Positions 44,739 through 54,000 of a stretch of DNA of 64,000 bases are shown one piece after another. The notes under the pieces were generated by a model. It searched no databases. It was not told the DNA's origin and saw nothing but the letters and a program-made list of their open reading frames with translations. Source of the DNA: Porticoccus sp041395745 (GTDB taxonomy: Bacteria; Pseudomonadota; Gammaproteobacteria; Pseudomonadales; Porticoccaceae); NCBI GenBank assembly GCA_041395745.1, contig JAWKZV010000003.1, positions 1 to 64,000 of the forward strand. Reading direction: 5' to 3'. Position 1 is the stretch's first letter. Each line of letters starts with the position of its first letter. The position numbers were made by a program, and so were the translations under genes.

Positions 44739-45485
44739 ATGGACCCGAAACTCTACCTGGCCCCCGCCGGGCTGCTTGCTGGCAAAGTCATAGCTGTCAC
44801 CGGTGCGGGGGACGGCATTGGTGCCGTCGCCGCAAAAACCTTTGCCGCCCACGGCGCCACAGTGATCCTTATCGGCCGCACAGTGCAGAAGCTGGAACAG
44901 GTCTACGACGATATTGAAACAGCCGGAGGCCCCCAGCCAGGCATTTACCCAATCTGCCTGAACGGGGCCACTGAGAAGGACTATCAGGATATGCACGATC
45001 GGCTCGAAGAGACCTTCGGCAAGCTGGACGGCCTGCTCCATAACGCTGGTGAGTTGGGGCAACGCACGCCCATTGCCAACTACAAACTGGATAGCTGGCA
45101 GAAGGTTATGCAGGTGAATGTCACCGCCCAGTTCTTGATGACCAAGGCGTTACTGCCATTACTGGAAAAAGCCGAGCGCGCCTCCATCATCTTCACCACT
45201 TCCGGCGTGGGCCGTGTGGGCAAGCCGTTCTGGGGAGCCTATGCGGTATCGAAATTCGCCACTGAAGGTCTGTGTCAGGTATTGGCCAATGAACTGGAGG
45301 GCACAAGTAACATCCGGGTCAACTGCATCAACCCCGGTGCTACCCGCACTCGCATGCGGGCGGCAGCCTACCCAGCGGAAAACCCTTCTAGCGTAAAAGC
45401 GCCACAGGAAATCATGCCCACCTATCTCTACCTGATGGGGGACGACAGCCTGGGTGTGAACGGTCAATCCATCGACGCCCAATAA
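44739..45485 (+). CDS. yciK: YciK-like short-chain dehydrogenase
   Basis: 248-residue classical SDR: nucleotide motif TGAGDGIG, LHNAGELGQRTP, and catalytic YxxxK in AYAVSKFATEGL. GGAAGA lies just before ATG 44739. It is the last gene of the mtaD-ubiG-mupP-yciK unit. Substrate is unknown for this family. It converges with the acyltransferase gene, 22 bases apart. Confidence 0.9.
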   Translation: MDPKLYLAPAGLLAGKVIAVTGAGDGIGAVAAKTFAAHGATVILIGRTVQKLEQVYDDIETAGGPQPGIYPICLNGATEKDYQDMHDRLEETFGKLDGLLHNAGELGQRTPIANYKLDSWQKVMQVNVTAQFLMTKALLPLLEKAERASIIFTTSGVGRVGKPFWGAYAVSKFATEGLCQVLANELEGTSNIRVNCINPGATRTRMRAAAYPAENPSSVKAPQEIMPTYLYLMGDDSLGVNGQSIDAQ

Positions 45486-45507
45486 CTTCCTCGCCCGAGG
45501 CCGAAGC

Positions 45508-46785
45508 TCAGCCTTCGGCCAACACCGGTGCTTTTGCCCGCTCGCTGTGGCTACTGCGCATATTCATAAACGGTCGCTCAAGAAACAAGAATACTACCAG
45601 GGCCACCAATAGGCTTATAGAGATACCACCGACTGTGGTAATGGCAATCTTCTGCAGCACCGGCAGCTCAGGAGCAAACTTGAAGATGGCGGTGTAAATG
45701 CCACCAATAACAAACGGGTGGAAAAGATAGGTCGAGTACGCCAACTGGGCAACCGGATAGAGAAAAGATGAAGACAGGAAGCGGGAAATCCAGCGGCAAA
45801 TTCCGTAATCCGCGTAAAGGCTACTGACCATGATGATGCAAATGGCCATCGTGAACAGATGGCGACAACTGGCGTAGTAGAGCGCCCCCCAGAATTTGGG
45901 GAAAGTCGCATGCTGGTTGTTCACCGGAAGGGTTGAGATGACAGCGATGGCAAGCAACGCTATTCCCGTCAACCAGGTAATAGCCGCACGATTACGGCGA
46001 AAAAAACTGATCATTGCCTGCTGATGGTATACGTGAAAATACGCCGCGAAAATCCCCGGCAGGAAGCTGCCAAAACGGGTCCAGGGTTTGACGTATATGT
46101 AGTCGATGATGTCAAAAAAACCTTCGCAAGTACTCTCATACCAGCAAATAGGCAAGAACAATTCATACCGCCAGATGACGGCTAACCGAACCAGAACAAA
46201 AGCGATAAACGCCAACAACATTGACCAGAAAAGGGTCGTTGGGCGGCAGTTGCGCATGCCCAATAGCAACAACAAGGGAAACAAAAAGTAAAACTGCTCT
46301 TCAATAGCCAGGGACCAGGTCCAGGGCATGAAATGGGTAGAGGCTGGCAGCAGGTTATTGATGTAGAGCAGGTTGCTCCAGATGTATTCCTTATTTGGCG
46401 CGGCTAGCAACCCAAACCCCAATGCCAAAAGATAAGCAGGCATTAGCCTCATGAACCGCCGCTGATAAAAACGTCCAAAACGGATATCACCAGTCTTTTT
46501 GTATTCCTTCATCAAAATGGTAGAAATAAGGAAACCGCTAATGACAAAGAAGACATCCAGACTTAAATCGCCATTGAAAACCCAGTTCAGCCAAATGGGA
46601 GCACCGTAAAACAGCTCCACCACGCTCTCGTCAAATATGCTTAAAAACCACACACAGTGGATAGCCAGAACAAGCAAAATAGATAACGCCCTCAAACCAT
46701 CAACGGGCCGCAATTGTCCCTGAGTTGGATTAAAGAGAATCCTGAGATTATTTTTGATTGAAAATGGATTGGCGTTATTAGACAC
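45508..46785 (-). CDS. Acyltransferase family 3 (OafA/YrhL type) membrane protein
   Basis: 425 residues, start GTG 46785 with GAGGG upstream. About ten membrane helices, with the family N-terminal motif VDGLRALSILLVLAIH and FFVISGFLISTIL. Such proteins transfer acetyl or other acyl groups to sugars of LPS, capsule or glycolipid in the membrane. It forms a pair with the NAD-dependent epimerase 21 bases upstream. The gene looks more AT-rich than its neighbours and sits between conserved house-keeping blocks, which suggests a mobile accessory pair. Confidence 0.87.
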   Translation of the reverse strand: MSNNANPFSIKNNLRILFNPTQGQLRPVDGLRALSILLVLAIHCVWFLSIFDESVVELFYGAPIWLNWVFNGDLSLDVFFVISGFLISTILMKEYKKTGDIRFGRFYQRRFMRLMPAYLLALGFGLLAAPNKEYIWSNLLYINNLLPASTHFMPWTWSLAIEEQFYFLFPLLLLLGMRNCRPTTLFWSMLLAFIAFVLVRLAVIWRYELFLPICWYESTCEGFFDIIDYIYVKPWTRFGSFLPGIFAAYFHVYHQQAMISFFRRNRAAITWLTGIALLAIAVISTLPVNNQHATFPKFWGALYYASCRHLFTMAICIIMVSSLYADYGICRWISRFLSSSFLYPVAQLAYSTYLFHPFVIGGIYTAIFKFAPELPVLQKIAITTVGGISISLLVALVVFLFLERPFMNMRSSHSERAKAPVLAEG

Positions 46786-46806
46786 AATAGCCCTCTTGAA
46801 TCCTGA

Positions 46807-47808
46807 TTACTTGACTTGCTGCAGTTCTTTCAACATTGGAAGGCAGCATGCGATACCTTCAGCAAAACCGACCTCTGATTCGGACCCCAATTCCCGCTCA
46901 GCTTTGCCTGTGGGAAAACTCACATCCAGGGCCAGCAGGTTAACCGCCGCTTTGCTAAGCGGCAGAGTCTTAAGCAGTTTTATTCTGGCCAGGGATTCCA
47001 GTAAACCTGCTACACATCTCACCAGCCCGACACTCACCGAACCCGGCTTCCTGACATTGAGTTCACAACAGAGAGTTTTAGCCAGTTCCCGCCAGCGGGG
47101 TGCCCCTTTCGAGCAGGCATTGTATATCTGTCCGGAGGACTCGGGTCGCACAGCGCAACGAACCAGGATATCCGTGAGATCTGAGATATAAACCAGGGGA
47201 ATGCGATTCTTACCACCACCGATCAGCTTGAATTTTCCCTTTGCCATCATGGCAACCAATTCGGGAAGAAAGCCACCGCGGCGATCACCCGGTCCGTAGA
47301 TGAATACCGGGCGAACAATACTGACCTCTATGTTCCCTTTCCGATGGGCATCCAGACAGGCGGTCTCGGCGGCAACTTTTGCATTGGCGTATGGATCGAT
47401 GCTACTTGTGAGCAACGGCTGCTGTTCATCGCAGGAAGAGACACCTTCGAGCTCATAAACAGCCACACTACTGACAAAAACAAAACGTTTGGCACCAGCT
47501 ATCTGTGCGGCATTGAGAAGGGTTTTGGTGCCTTGGGTAATAACTTGGTGGAAATCGTTGATGCTGTGACCGACACCGGTCAATGCCGCACAGTGGAATA
47601 CCACATCGGCTCCCTGGATAGCCTCTACCAGTCCATCCGGCTGACAAACATCTCCAACCACCAGCCTGACGCCCAAGGACTGCAATTTGCCGGTGTCGCT
47701 GCCGGTGCGTACCAGCGCCACGACATCCCAGCCGTCCGCCAACAGTCGCTCGACAAGCGCTCCCCCAACAAATCCGCTGGCACCGGTTACGAAGGCTTTT
47801 TTATTCAC
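46807..47808 (-). CDS. NAD-dependent epimerase/3-beta-HSD-like sugar enzyme
   Basis: 333 residues. Start GTG 47808 (VNKKAFVTGASGFVGGALVE) has GGGAG eight bases upstream; an ATG at 47832 with poorer context is possible. Extended SDR fold: GASGFVGG motif, FVSSVAVYE and the catalytic YxxxK in DPYANAKVAAE. The substrate is probably a nucleotide sugar or a membrane glycolipid precursor, since an acyltransferase is cotranscribed. No exact function is claimed. Confidence 0.82.
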   Translation of the reverse strand: MNKKAFVTGASGFVGGALVERLLADGWDVVALVRTGSDTGKLQSLGVRLVVGDVCQPDGLVEAIQGADVVFHCAALTGVGHSINDFHQVITQGTKTLLNAAQIAGAKRFVFVSSVAVYELEGVSSCDEQQPLLTSSIDPYANAKVAAETACLDAHRKGNIEVSIVRPVFIYGPGDRRGGFLPELVAMMAKGKFKLIGGGKNRIPLVYISDLTDILVRCAVRPESSGQIYNACSKGAPRWRELAKTLCCELNVRKPGSVSVGLVRCVAGLLESLARIKLLKTLPLSKAAVNLLALDVSFPTGKAERELGSESEVGFAEGIACCLPMLKELQQVK

Positions 47809-47899
47809 GCTCGCAGCTCCCGGAGATTTCATTCGAGTGGTGAGACGCAAGACAGGTGCTGTCACTGCTAGGCATGGCCAACAACCAGCGTCCAACTCC

Positions 47900-48727
47900 C
47901 TAGCGGGAAGCCGGCCCCCGGGAGCGCAACCGCTTTAGTTGTCGATCCCAACGCTTTTTCTCCTGCACAGGTTGTTGCCTCTGCTTCTTGCGCACAGACA
48001 TCTCAACCACCGCCAGCAGGTCCGCCAGGGCTTTATCGTCCAACTCTATCCACTGACCTCGACGCACATAAGACGGCATGAAAATCGGTCCGAATCGCAC
48101 CCGCTTGAGACGATTCACCTCGACCCCCTGCGACTCCCACAAGCGCCGAACTTCACGGTTGCGCCCCTCCATCAGGGCGACGGTGTACCAGCCGTTGCTG
48201 CCCACGCGCTCGCCGGGTACTACATCACTGAACTTGGCGACGCCATCCTCCAGCAGCACGCCTTCGCGCAGGCGCTTTATCATGTCATCAGCGACCTCAC
48301 CGTGCACCCGCACCAGGTATTCCCGGTCAATTTCGTGGGATGGGTGCATCAGGCGATTGGCCAACTCACCGTTGTTGGTAAACAGCAGCAGACCCGTGGT
48401 GTTGATATCGAGGCGACCCACAGCAATCCAGCGCTCACCGCTCAGTTTGGGCAGACGATCGAACACAGTTGCACGACCTTCAGGGTCTGACCGTGTGCAT
48501 ACCTCACCTTCCGGCTTGTTGTAGAGCAGCACGCGGATGCGTTGCTCGGCAGAGGGCAGCTTTGCCTTCTTGCCGTCCACAACCACAGTATCGTTGGGAG
48601 ATACTCGGTCGCCCAATTTGGCAATTTTGCCGTTGACCTGAACGCGCCCGTCGCTGATCCACTGTTCCAGTTCGCGGCGCGAGCCGTAACCGGCGGCCGC
48701 CAGGACCTTCTGTAACTTCTCTGCCAT
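47900..48727 (-). CDS. rluB: 23S rRNA pseudouridine-2605 synthase
   Basis: 275 residues. S4 domain (LQKVLAAAGYGSRRELEQWI) followed by the RsuA-type catalytic core with the active aspartate in GRLDINTTGLLLFTNNG. The basic C-terminal tail (RKKQRQQPVQEKKRWDRQLK) probably aids rRNA binding. One-base overlap with scpB upstream (TGATG). RluE/RsuA are less likely given the S4 domain and the scpAB context. Confidence 0.93.
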   Translation of the reverse strand: MAEKLQKVLAAAGYGSRRELEQWISDGRVQVNGKIAKLGDRVSPNDTVVVDGKKAKLPSAEQRIRVLLYNKPEGEVCTRSDPEGRATVFDRLPKLSGERWIAVGRLDINTTGLLLFTNNGELANRLMHPSHEIDREYLVRVHGEVADDMIKRLREGVLLEDGVAKFSDVVPGERVGSNGWYTVALMEGRNREVRRLWESQGVEVNRLKRVRFGPIFMPSYVRRGQWIELDDKALADLLAVVEMSVRKKQRQQPVQEKKRWDRQLKRLRSRGPASR

Positions 48728-49401
48728 CAGTCCCGTGACACCTCTTCATCGGTATCCCCGGCCACTGCCGGTTGCCCCTGTTCTTCATCAGAGGGGTCCG
48801 CAGCAGACTCACTTGAATCTTCTTCTGCCCCCCCAGTTGCAGCCACCACCAGAGACAGCTCCGGATCCAGACTGTCGATATCGCGGATATCATTCAGCGT
48901 CGGCAGCTCTTCGAGGCTTTTCAGCCCGAAATAATCGAGAAATTCCCGCGTGGTGGCGTAAAGGGCTGGACGACCCGGCACATCCCGGTGACCGACTACC
49001 CGCACCCACTCCCGCTCCATCAGGGTCTTGATGATCTCCGAGCTGACAGCGACACCGCGGATCTCCTCAATATCGCCGCGGGTAAGAGGCTGCCGGTAGG
49101 CGATCAGCGCCAGGGTCTCCAGCAGGGCTCGGGAATACTTCTTCGGCTTTTCATCCCACAGGCGGTTGACCCACGGGGCCATTTCCTGGCGCACCTGGAA
49201 GCGATAACCACTGGCCGTGCACTTCAGTTCAAAACCACGGCCGGCACACTCGTTTTCAATATCTTCGAGAACTGCCAAGAGCTGGTCTTTTGCCGGCACC
49301 TGGTCAATATCGAACAACCCCTGCAGATGGCCAATGTCCAGGGGCCGCCCGGCAGCCAGCAGCGCACCCTCAATGATTTTTTTCAGTTGATCGTTATCCA
49401 T
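48727..49401 (-). CDS. scpB: Chromosome segregation/condensation protein ScpB
   Basis: Winged-helix partner of the SMC-ScpAB condensin complex. 224 residues; LIAYRQPLTRGDIEEIRGV and RPALYATTREFLDYFGL are the typical ScpB motifs, with an acidic unstructured tail after ~175. It follows scpA by 14 bases. No smc gene is in the window. Confidence 0.95.
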   Translation of the reverse strand: MDNDQLKKIIEGALLAAGRPLDIGHLQGLFDIDQVPAKDQLLAVLEDIENECAGRGFELKCTASGYRFQVRQEMAPWVNRLWDEKPKKYSRALLETLALIAYRQPLTRGDIEEIRGVAVSSEIIKTLMEREWVRVVGHRDVPGRPALYATTREFLDYFGLKSLEELPTLNDIRDIDSLDPELSLVVAATGGAEEDSSESAADPSDEEQGQPAVAGDTDEEVSRD

Positions 49402-49415
49402 GCTCTCGTCTTTCG

Positions 49416-50261
49416 TTAACGCGCTTTAACGTGGATGGGGCCATAAGCCTCGCTCTGCACGATTTCCACCAGAGATTCCTTGATCAACTCCATGATGGCC
49501 AGGAACGTCACCACAACACCACTGCGTCCCTCCTTGAGGCGAAACAGGCTGACAAACGGGACAAACTGCCTGTCCCGCAGGGCTTCCAGCACCTGCGACA
49601 TGCGCTCGCGGGTGGACAGTTTTTCCATCTGCACCTTGTGGCTTTCAAACATCTGTGCGCGGCGCAACACCTCGGACAGGGCCAACAGGATTTCCTTCAT
49701 GCTCACATCCGGCTGTGGGCGCTCTCGCTGGCGATCGGGTTCTTTGGCCGAGGCCGTATGGACATCGCGACCCAGTCTCGGGAGTTCGTCCAGATCCTCG
49801 GCGGCCTGTTTGAAACGTTCGTATTCCTGCAAGCGGCGAATCAGTTCGGCACGGGGATCTTCCTCCTCGTCCTCAACCACCTGGCGAGGCAACAACATGC
49901 GGGATTTGATTTCCGCCAGCATCGCAGCCATGAGCAGATATTCCGCCGCCAATTCAAATTGCATGGCCTTCATCATGTCGATGTACACCATGTACTGGCG
50001 GGTAATTTCTGCCACGTTGATTTCCAGGATATCCAGGTTCTGGCGGCGAATCATGTACAACAGCAGGTCTAGTGGCCCCTCAAAGGCCTCGAGAAAAACC
50101 TCCAGCGCCTCCGGCGGTATGTAAAGGTCCTTGGGCAGCTCCGTGATTTGCCGCCCCATGACCATGGCAAAAGGCATCTCTTCCTGAGTGGGATGAGATG
50201 AAACCTCTTGCTCTGAATTATCTGGGATTACGTCCTCTTCCGGGACAGATTCGGATGTCAT
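49416..50261 (-). CDS. scpA: Chromosome segregation/condensation protein ScpA (kleisin)
   Basis: 281 residues from ATG 50261 (MTSESVPEEDVIP); a longer frame to 50447 runs into the yciO gene. The kleisin N-terminal motif FEGPLDLLLYMIRRQNLDIL and AAEYLLMAAMLAEIKSRMLLP identify it. It bridges SMC heads with ScpB. Confidence 0.94.
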   Translation of the reverse strand: MTSESVPEEDVIPDNSEQEVSSHPTQEEMPFAMVMGRQITELPKDLYIPPEALEVFLEAFEGPLDLLLYMIRRQNLDILEINVAEITRQYMVYIDMMKAMQFELAAEYLLMAAMLAEIKSRMLLPRQVVEDEEEDPRAELIRRLQEYERFKQAAEDLDELPRLGRDVHTASAKEPDRQRERPQPDVSMKEILLALSEVLRRAQMFESHKVQMEKLSTRERMSQVLEALRDRQFVPFVSLFRLKEGRSGVVVTFLAIMELIKESLVEIVQSEAYGPIHVKAR

Positions 50262-50337
50262 TAAGCAGCGGCCGATGCTGGATAAAGAGGCATTATACTG
50301 TGATTCAGCGCTACCACCAGCAACGCCTCCAGCCTGT

Positions 50338-50961
50338 TCAGAGCAGAAAATCCTCTGACTTGCCAACTCCCTGGCGAATGACTTGAGGGGATTCGCCAGT
50401 GAGGTCGACAACCGTGGTTGCCTCAAGCCCGCAGTAGCCACCATCAATCACCAGGTCGACACGGTGCTCGAGCATGTCGCGAATGTCGTAAGGGTCCGTC
50501 AACGGGTACTCATCACCTGGCATGATCAGTGTGACGCTCATCAATGGCTCGCCCAACTCCTCCAACAGCGCTAGGGCAATGGGGTTGGCAGGCACCCGCA
50601 AGCCAATGGTTTTGCGCTTGGGATGCATCAGCCTCCGCGGCACTTCGGAGGTCGCCTCGAGGATGAAGGTATACGAACCGGGAGTATGCGCCTTGAGCGT
50701 GCGATACACCTGGTTTTCAACTTTTGCGTAGACTGCCAGCTCCGAAAGATCCCTGCACACCAGAGTGAAGTTGTGATGCTTATCCAAGTGACGAATCAAT
50801 CTGATTCGGTCAAGTGCTTTCTTATCCCCGATATGACAACCGATCGCGTAAGCGGAATCGGTGGGATAAATGATGACACCACCACCGCGAATAATTTCCA
50901 CGGCCTGATGAATCAGGCGCGCCTGGGGATTTTCGGGATGGATGGAAAAAAACTGACTCAT
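50338..50961 (-). CDS. yciO: YciO/Sua5 (YrdC)-domain protein
   Basis: 207 residues with the YrdC dsRNA-binding/ATP-pyrophosphatase fold: GGGVIIYPTDSAYAIGC and TIGLRVPANPIALALLEE. Relatives include TsaC, which makes threonylcarbamoyl-AMP for tRNA t6A; YciO itself is weaker and its role is less certain. The yciO-scpA-scpB-rluB order is that seen in pseudomonads. Confidence 0.9.
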   Translation of the reverse strand: MSQFFSIHPENPQARLIHQAVEIIRGGGVIIYPTDSAYAIGCHIGDKKALDRIRLIRHLDKHHNFTLVCRDLSELAVYAKVENQVYRTLKAHTPGSYTFILEATSEVPRRLMHPKRKTIGLRVPANPIALALLEELGEPLMSVTLIMPGDEYPLTDPYDIRDMLEHRVDLVIDGGYCGLEATTVVDLTGESPQVIRQGVGKSEDFLL

Positions 50962-51051
50962 GAGAAACCACTGAAAACCGGGTGAGGTGGCATTATCTCA
51001 CAGAGAGGAAAGAGGGCTCTACAAGACTTGTTCGAGGCCGATATGGCAAGT

Positions 51052-54000
51052 TCAGGTTACCGAGTTGGCAACTACCCGATGGAAATATTTTTTCTCGAAG
51101 TCATCTTGGGAGAGTGGCTTGCTGAAATAGTAACCCTGACAGATATCACAGCCGAGCCCTTGCAGCAGCTGGTATTGTTCCTCGTTCTCCACCCCTTCTG
51201 CCACGGTCTTCAGTCCCATGCTTTTTGCCAGCGCGACAATGCCGGAAACAATCGCTTTGTCGCTCTCGTCTGTTTCCAGATCCCGGATAAACATCCGGTC
51301 AATTTTCAGTACGTCCACCGGCAATCGCTTCAGGTAATTGAGCGATGAGAAACCACTGCCAAAGTCATCGATGGCGAGTGTCAACCCTATCTCACGCAAC
51401 GCGTTCAATTCAGCTTCCATTTCCTCGGGATTTTCCATCAGGGTACCTTCGGTGATCTCGAGCTCCAGCACTTTAGGTGGAATCTGGTACGACTCGACGA
51501 CCTTCTGCATTTTTTCCTTGAAACCCTCCAACTGCACATCCTTACCAGACAGATTGACCGCCATTTGTAATTGATAGCCTTGGTGCTGCCACTGCTTGAG
51601 CTGACGACAGGCTGTGTGCATCACCCAATCGCTCACCTGATTGATCAGACCAGTTTCTTCGGCCATGGGAATAAACATATCCGGAGAGATAAAACCATGT
51701 CGCGGATGTTGCCAGCGAATCAATGCTTCAACCCCCATCAACTCGCCACTTGCAACGTCGATTTTCGGTTGATAGAACAGCACCAGTTCATCCGCATCAA
51801 CAGCGTGGCGAAGCTCACGCTCTATCTCCATACGGCGGGCAATTTCGTCTTCCATACCCTCTACATAGAAGCAGTAGTTATTGCGCTGCTCCTTGGCACG
51901 GAACATTGCGGAATCCGCATGCTTCATCAGGGCACCAATGTCCTGGCCATCTTGTGGAAATACTGAAATGCCGATACTGGTGGTGACAAACATCTTCTGC
52001 TGCAGAAATACAAATGGCTGACTAAGCGCATCACAGATCTTGGCGGCGATTTTCGAGACAGTTTCCAGATCGGTGACACCTTCCAGCACTACGGTGAATT
52101 CATCACCACCAAGACGAGCGATAAAGTCCTGACTGCGAACACAGCGGCGAATGCGCTCGGAGACAGCTTTCAACAACAGGTCCCCGGCGTCGTGACCAAG
52201 GGTGTCGTTGATCATCTTGAAGCGGTCGAGATCCAGGAAGAGGATGGCGACCTGTTTTTCTTCGAGCTGGGCCCGGTTCAACATCAATCTCAACTGCTGC
52301 ATGAGATGGGTGCGATTGGGCAATCCGGTCAGGGGATCGTGATAGGCCAGCTGTTTGACATGCTTCTCTACCTTATTAGCTTGAATGAGTCGGGCAACCC
52401 GCTGTTTCAACACAGAAAAATGTATGGGCTTTGGAATGTAATCTGTCGCACCGGACGAGAAAGCTTTGACGATGGAGTTTTCGTCTTCGAGCGCAGTGAC
52501 CATTAGTACGGGGGTATCAGCACCATTGGGTAACTGACGGATTCGTTCACAGGCGGCAAAACCATCCACCTCCGGCATCATCGCGTCCATCAACACCAGA
52601 TCAGGCATGTTTCGCTGACACAGGGAAACTGCCTGTAAACCGTTACCAGCCTCCTCGATAACGTAATCGTCACCCTTAAATACGTTCTTCAGCGCCATTC
52701 GCATGGAACGGTCGTCATCCACCACGAGAATATGGTATTTACCGCCCCTGACTTTTTGGGAAGCATCGTTTTCGACGATGTAGTTCTGTAACGACTTACC
52801 TAAAACAGAATAAGCCTCCTTCAACTGTTTATGCAGGTTTTCGGTCCCGTCTAGATCATTAGTGGCACCTTTCTCCTCCAGCAATTTGGCCAGATCGGAA
52901 ACCTGTCTGGCACCAAAGTTGGAAGCGCTGCCTTTAACCGTATGGGCGAGTTCCCGGACTTTTTTTGCATCACCATCAAGAATGGCATGCTGTAGGGACT
53001 GTAGATAGACAGGTGTGTCTTCGAGGAAAGCTTCGATCATCGAAACCAACACCTCTCCCACGCTGTCCTTCAATTCCTGTATAACCAGAGGATCGAAACC
53101 CGCGCCCAGAACTAGATCATTTTGGGGTTCGACTACCCCGAACTCACGAGATTCATCCTCTATTGACATGGATTCACCCGGATCCGTGGGCACCCACTTC
53201 AACAACATTTTCTTCAGCTCATCAATTCGCAGCGGCTTGGACAGGAAATCATCCATTCCCGCTGCGTTACAACGGTCCACTTCCGTTTGGGTATTATTCG
53301 CCGTCATGGCGATGATGGGCATTCCCTTGGAACCATCCTTGCGCCCTTCATACATGCGTATCTGCTTTGTGGCATCATAGCCGTTCATAACCGGCATATA
53401 ACAATCCATCAACACGGCATCAAAACGCTGTCGCACTATTGCCTCGACAGCAACCTTACCGTTCTCCGCCAGCTGACACTGACAGCCCATGCGCTCGAGC
53501 ATACCGATAGCGACTTGTTGGTTGGCGCGGTTGTCATCCACTACCAGCACATGACGTGGACGCTGATAGAGTTTCTCCAATTTGCGACCTTTCGTGCGCG
53601 AAGTATCTACTACTGCACTTGTACCCAGCAGGTGTTGCTCGACACAGACTTTCACTTCACTGCCCTTGAGTGGCTTACTCAAATAAGCGACACCTTCGAT
53701 TTTTTCCGGACTGTCTTTGTCCCACGGATTATTCATAACGATGATCTGACAACCACTAACTGATCGCTCGTCCTGAACCAGGCGAAGGAAATCTGAGGCA
53801 CGCAAACCCGGCATTTCTTCATCAATGAGGAGAATGTCCAGGGTGCTCCCATGGTTGGACAATTGACGAATATGCTCCAACGCCTTGAGGCCGGAATCGA
53901 TCACATCACAACACAGACCCAGCTGGCCAAGCTGCTGCCCGCCATAAACACCGACAATGTTGCTGTTGTCGACCAAAAGCGCTCTTTTGCCTGAAAGGTC

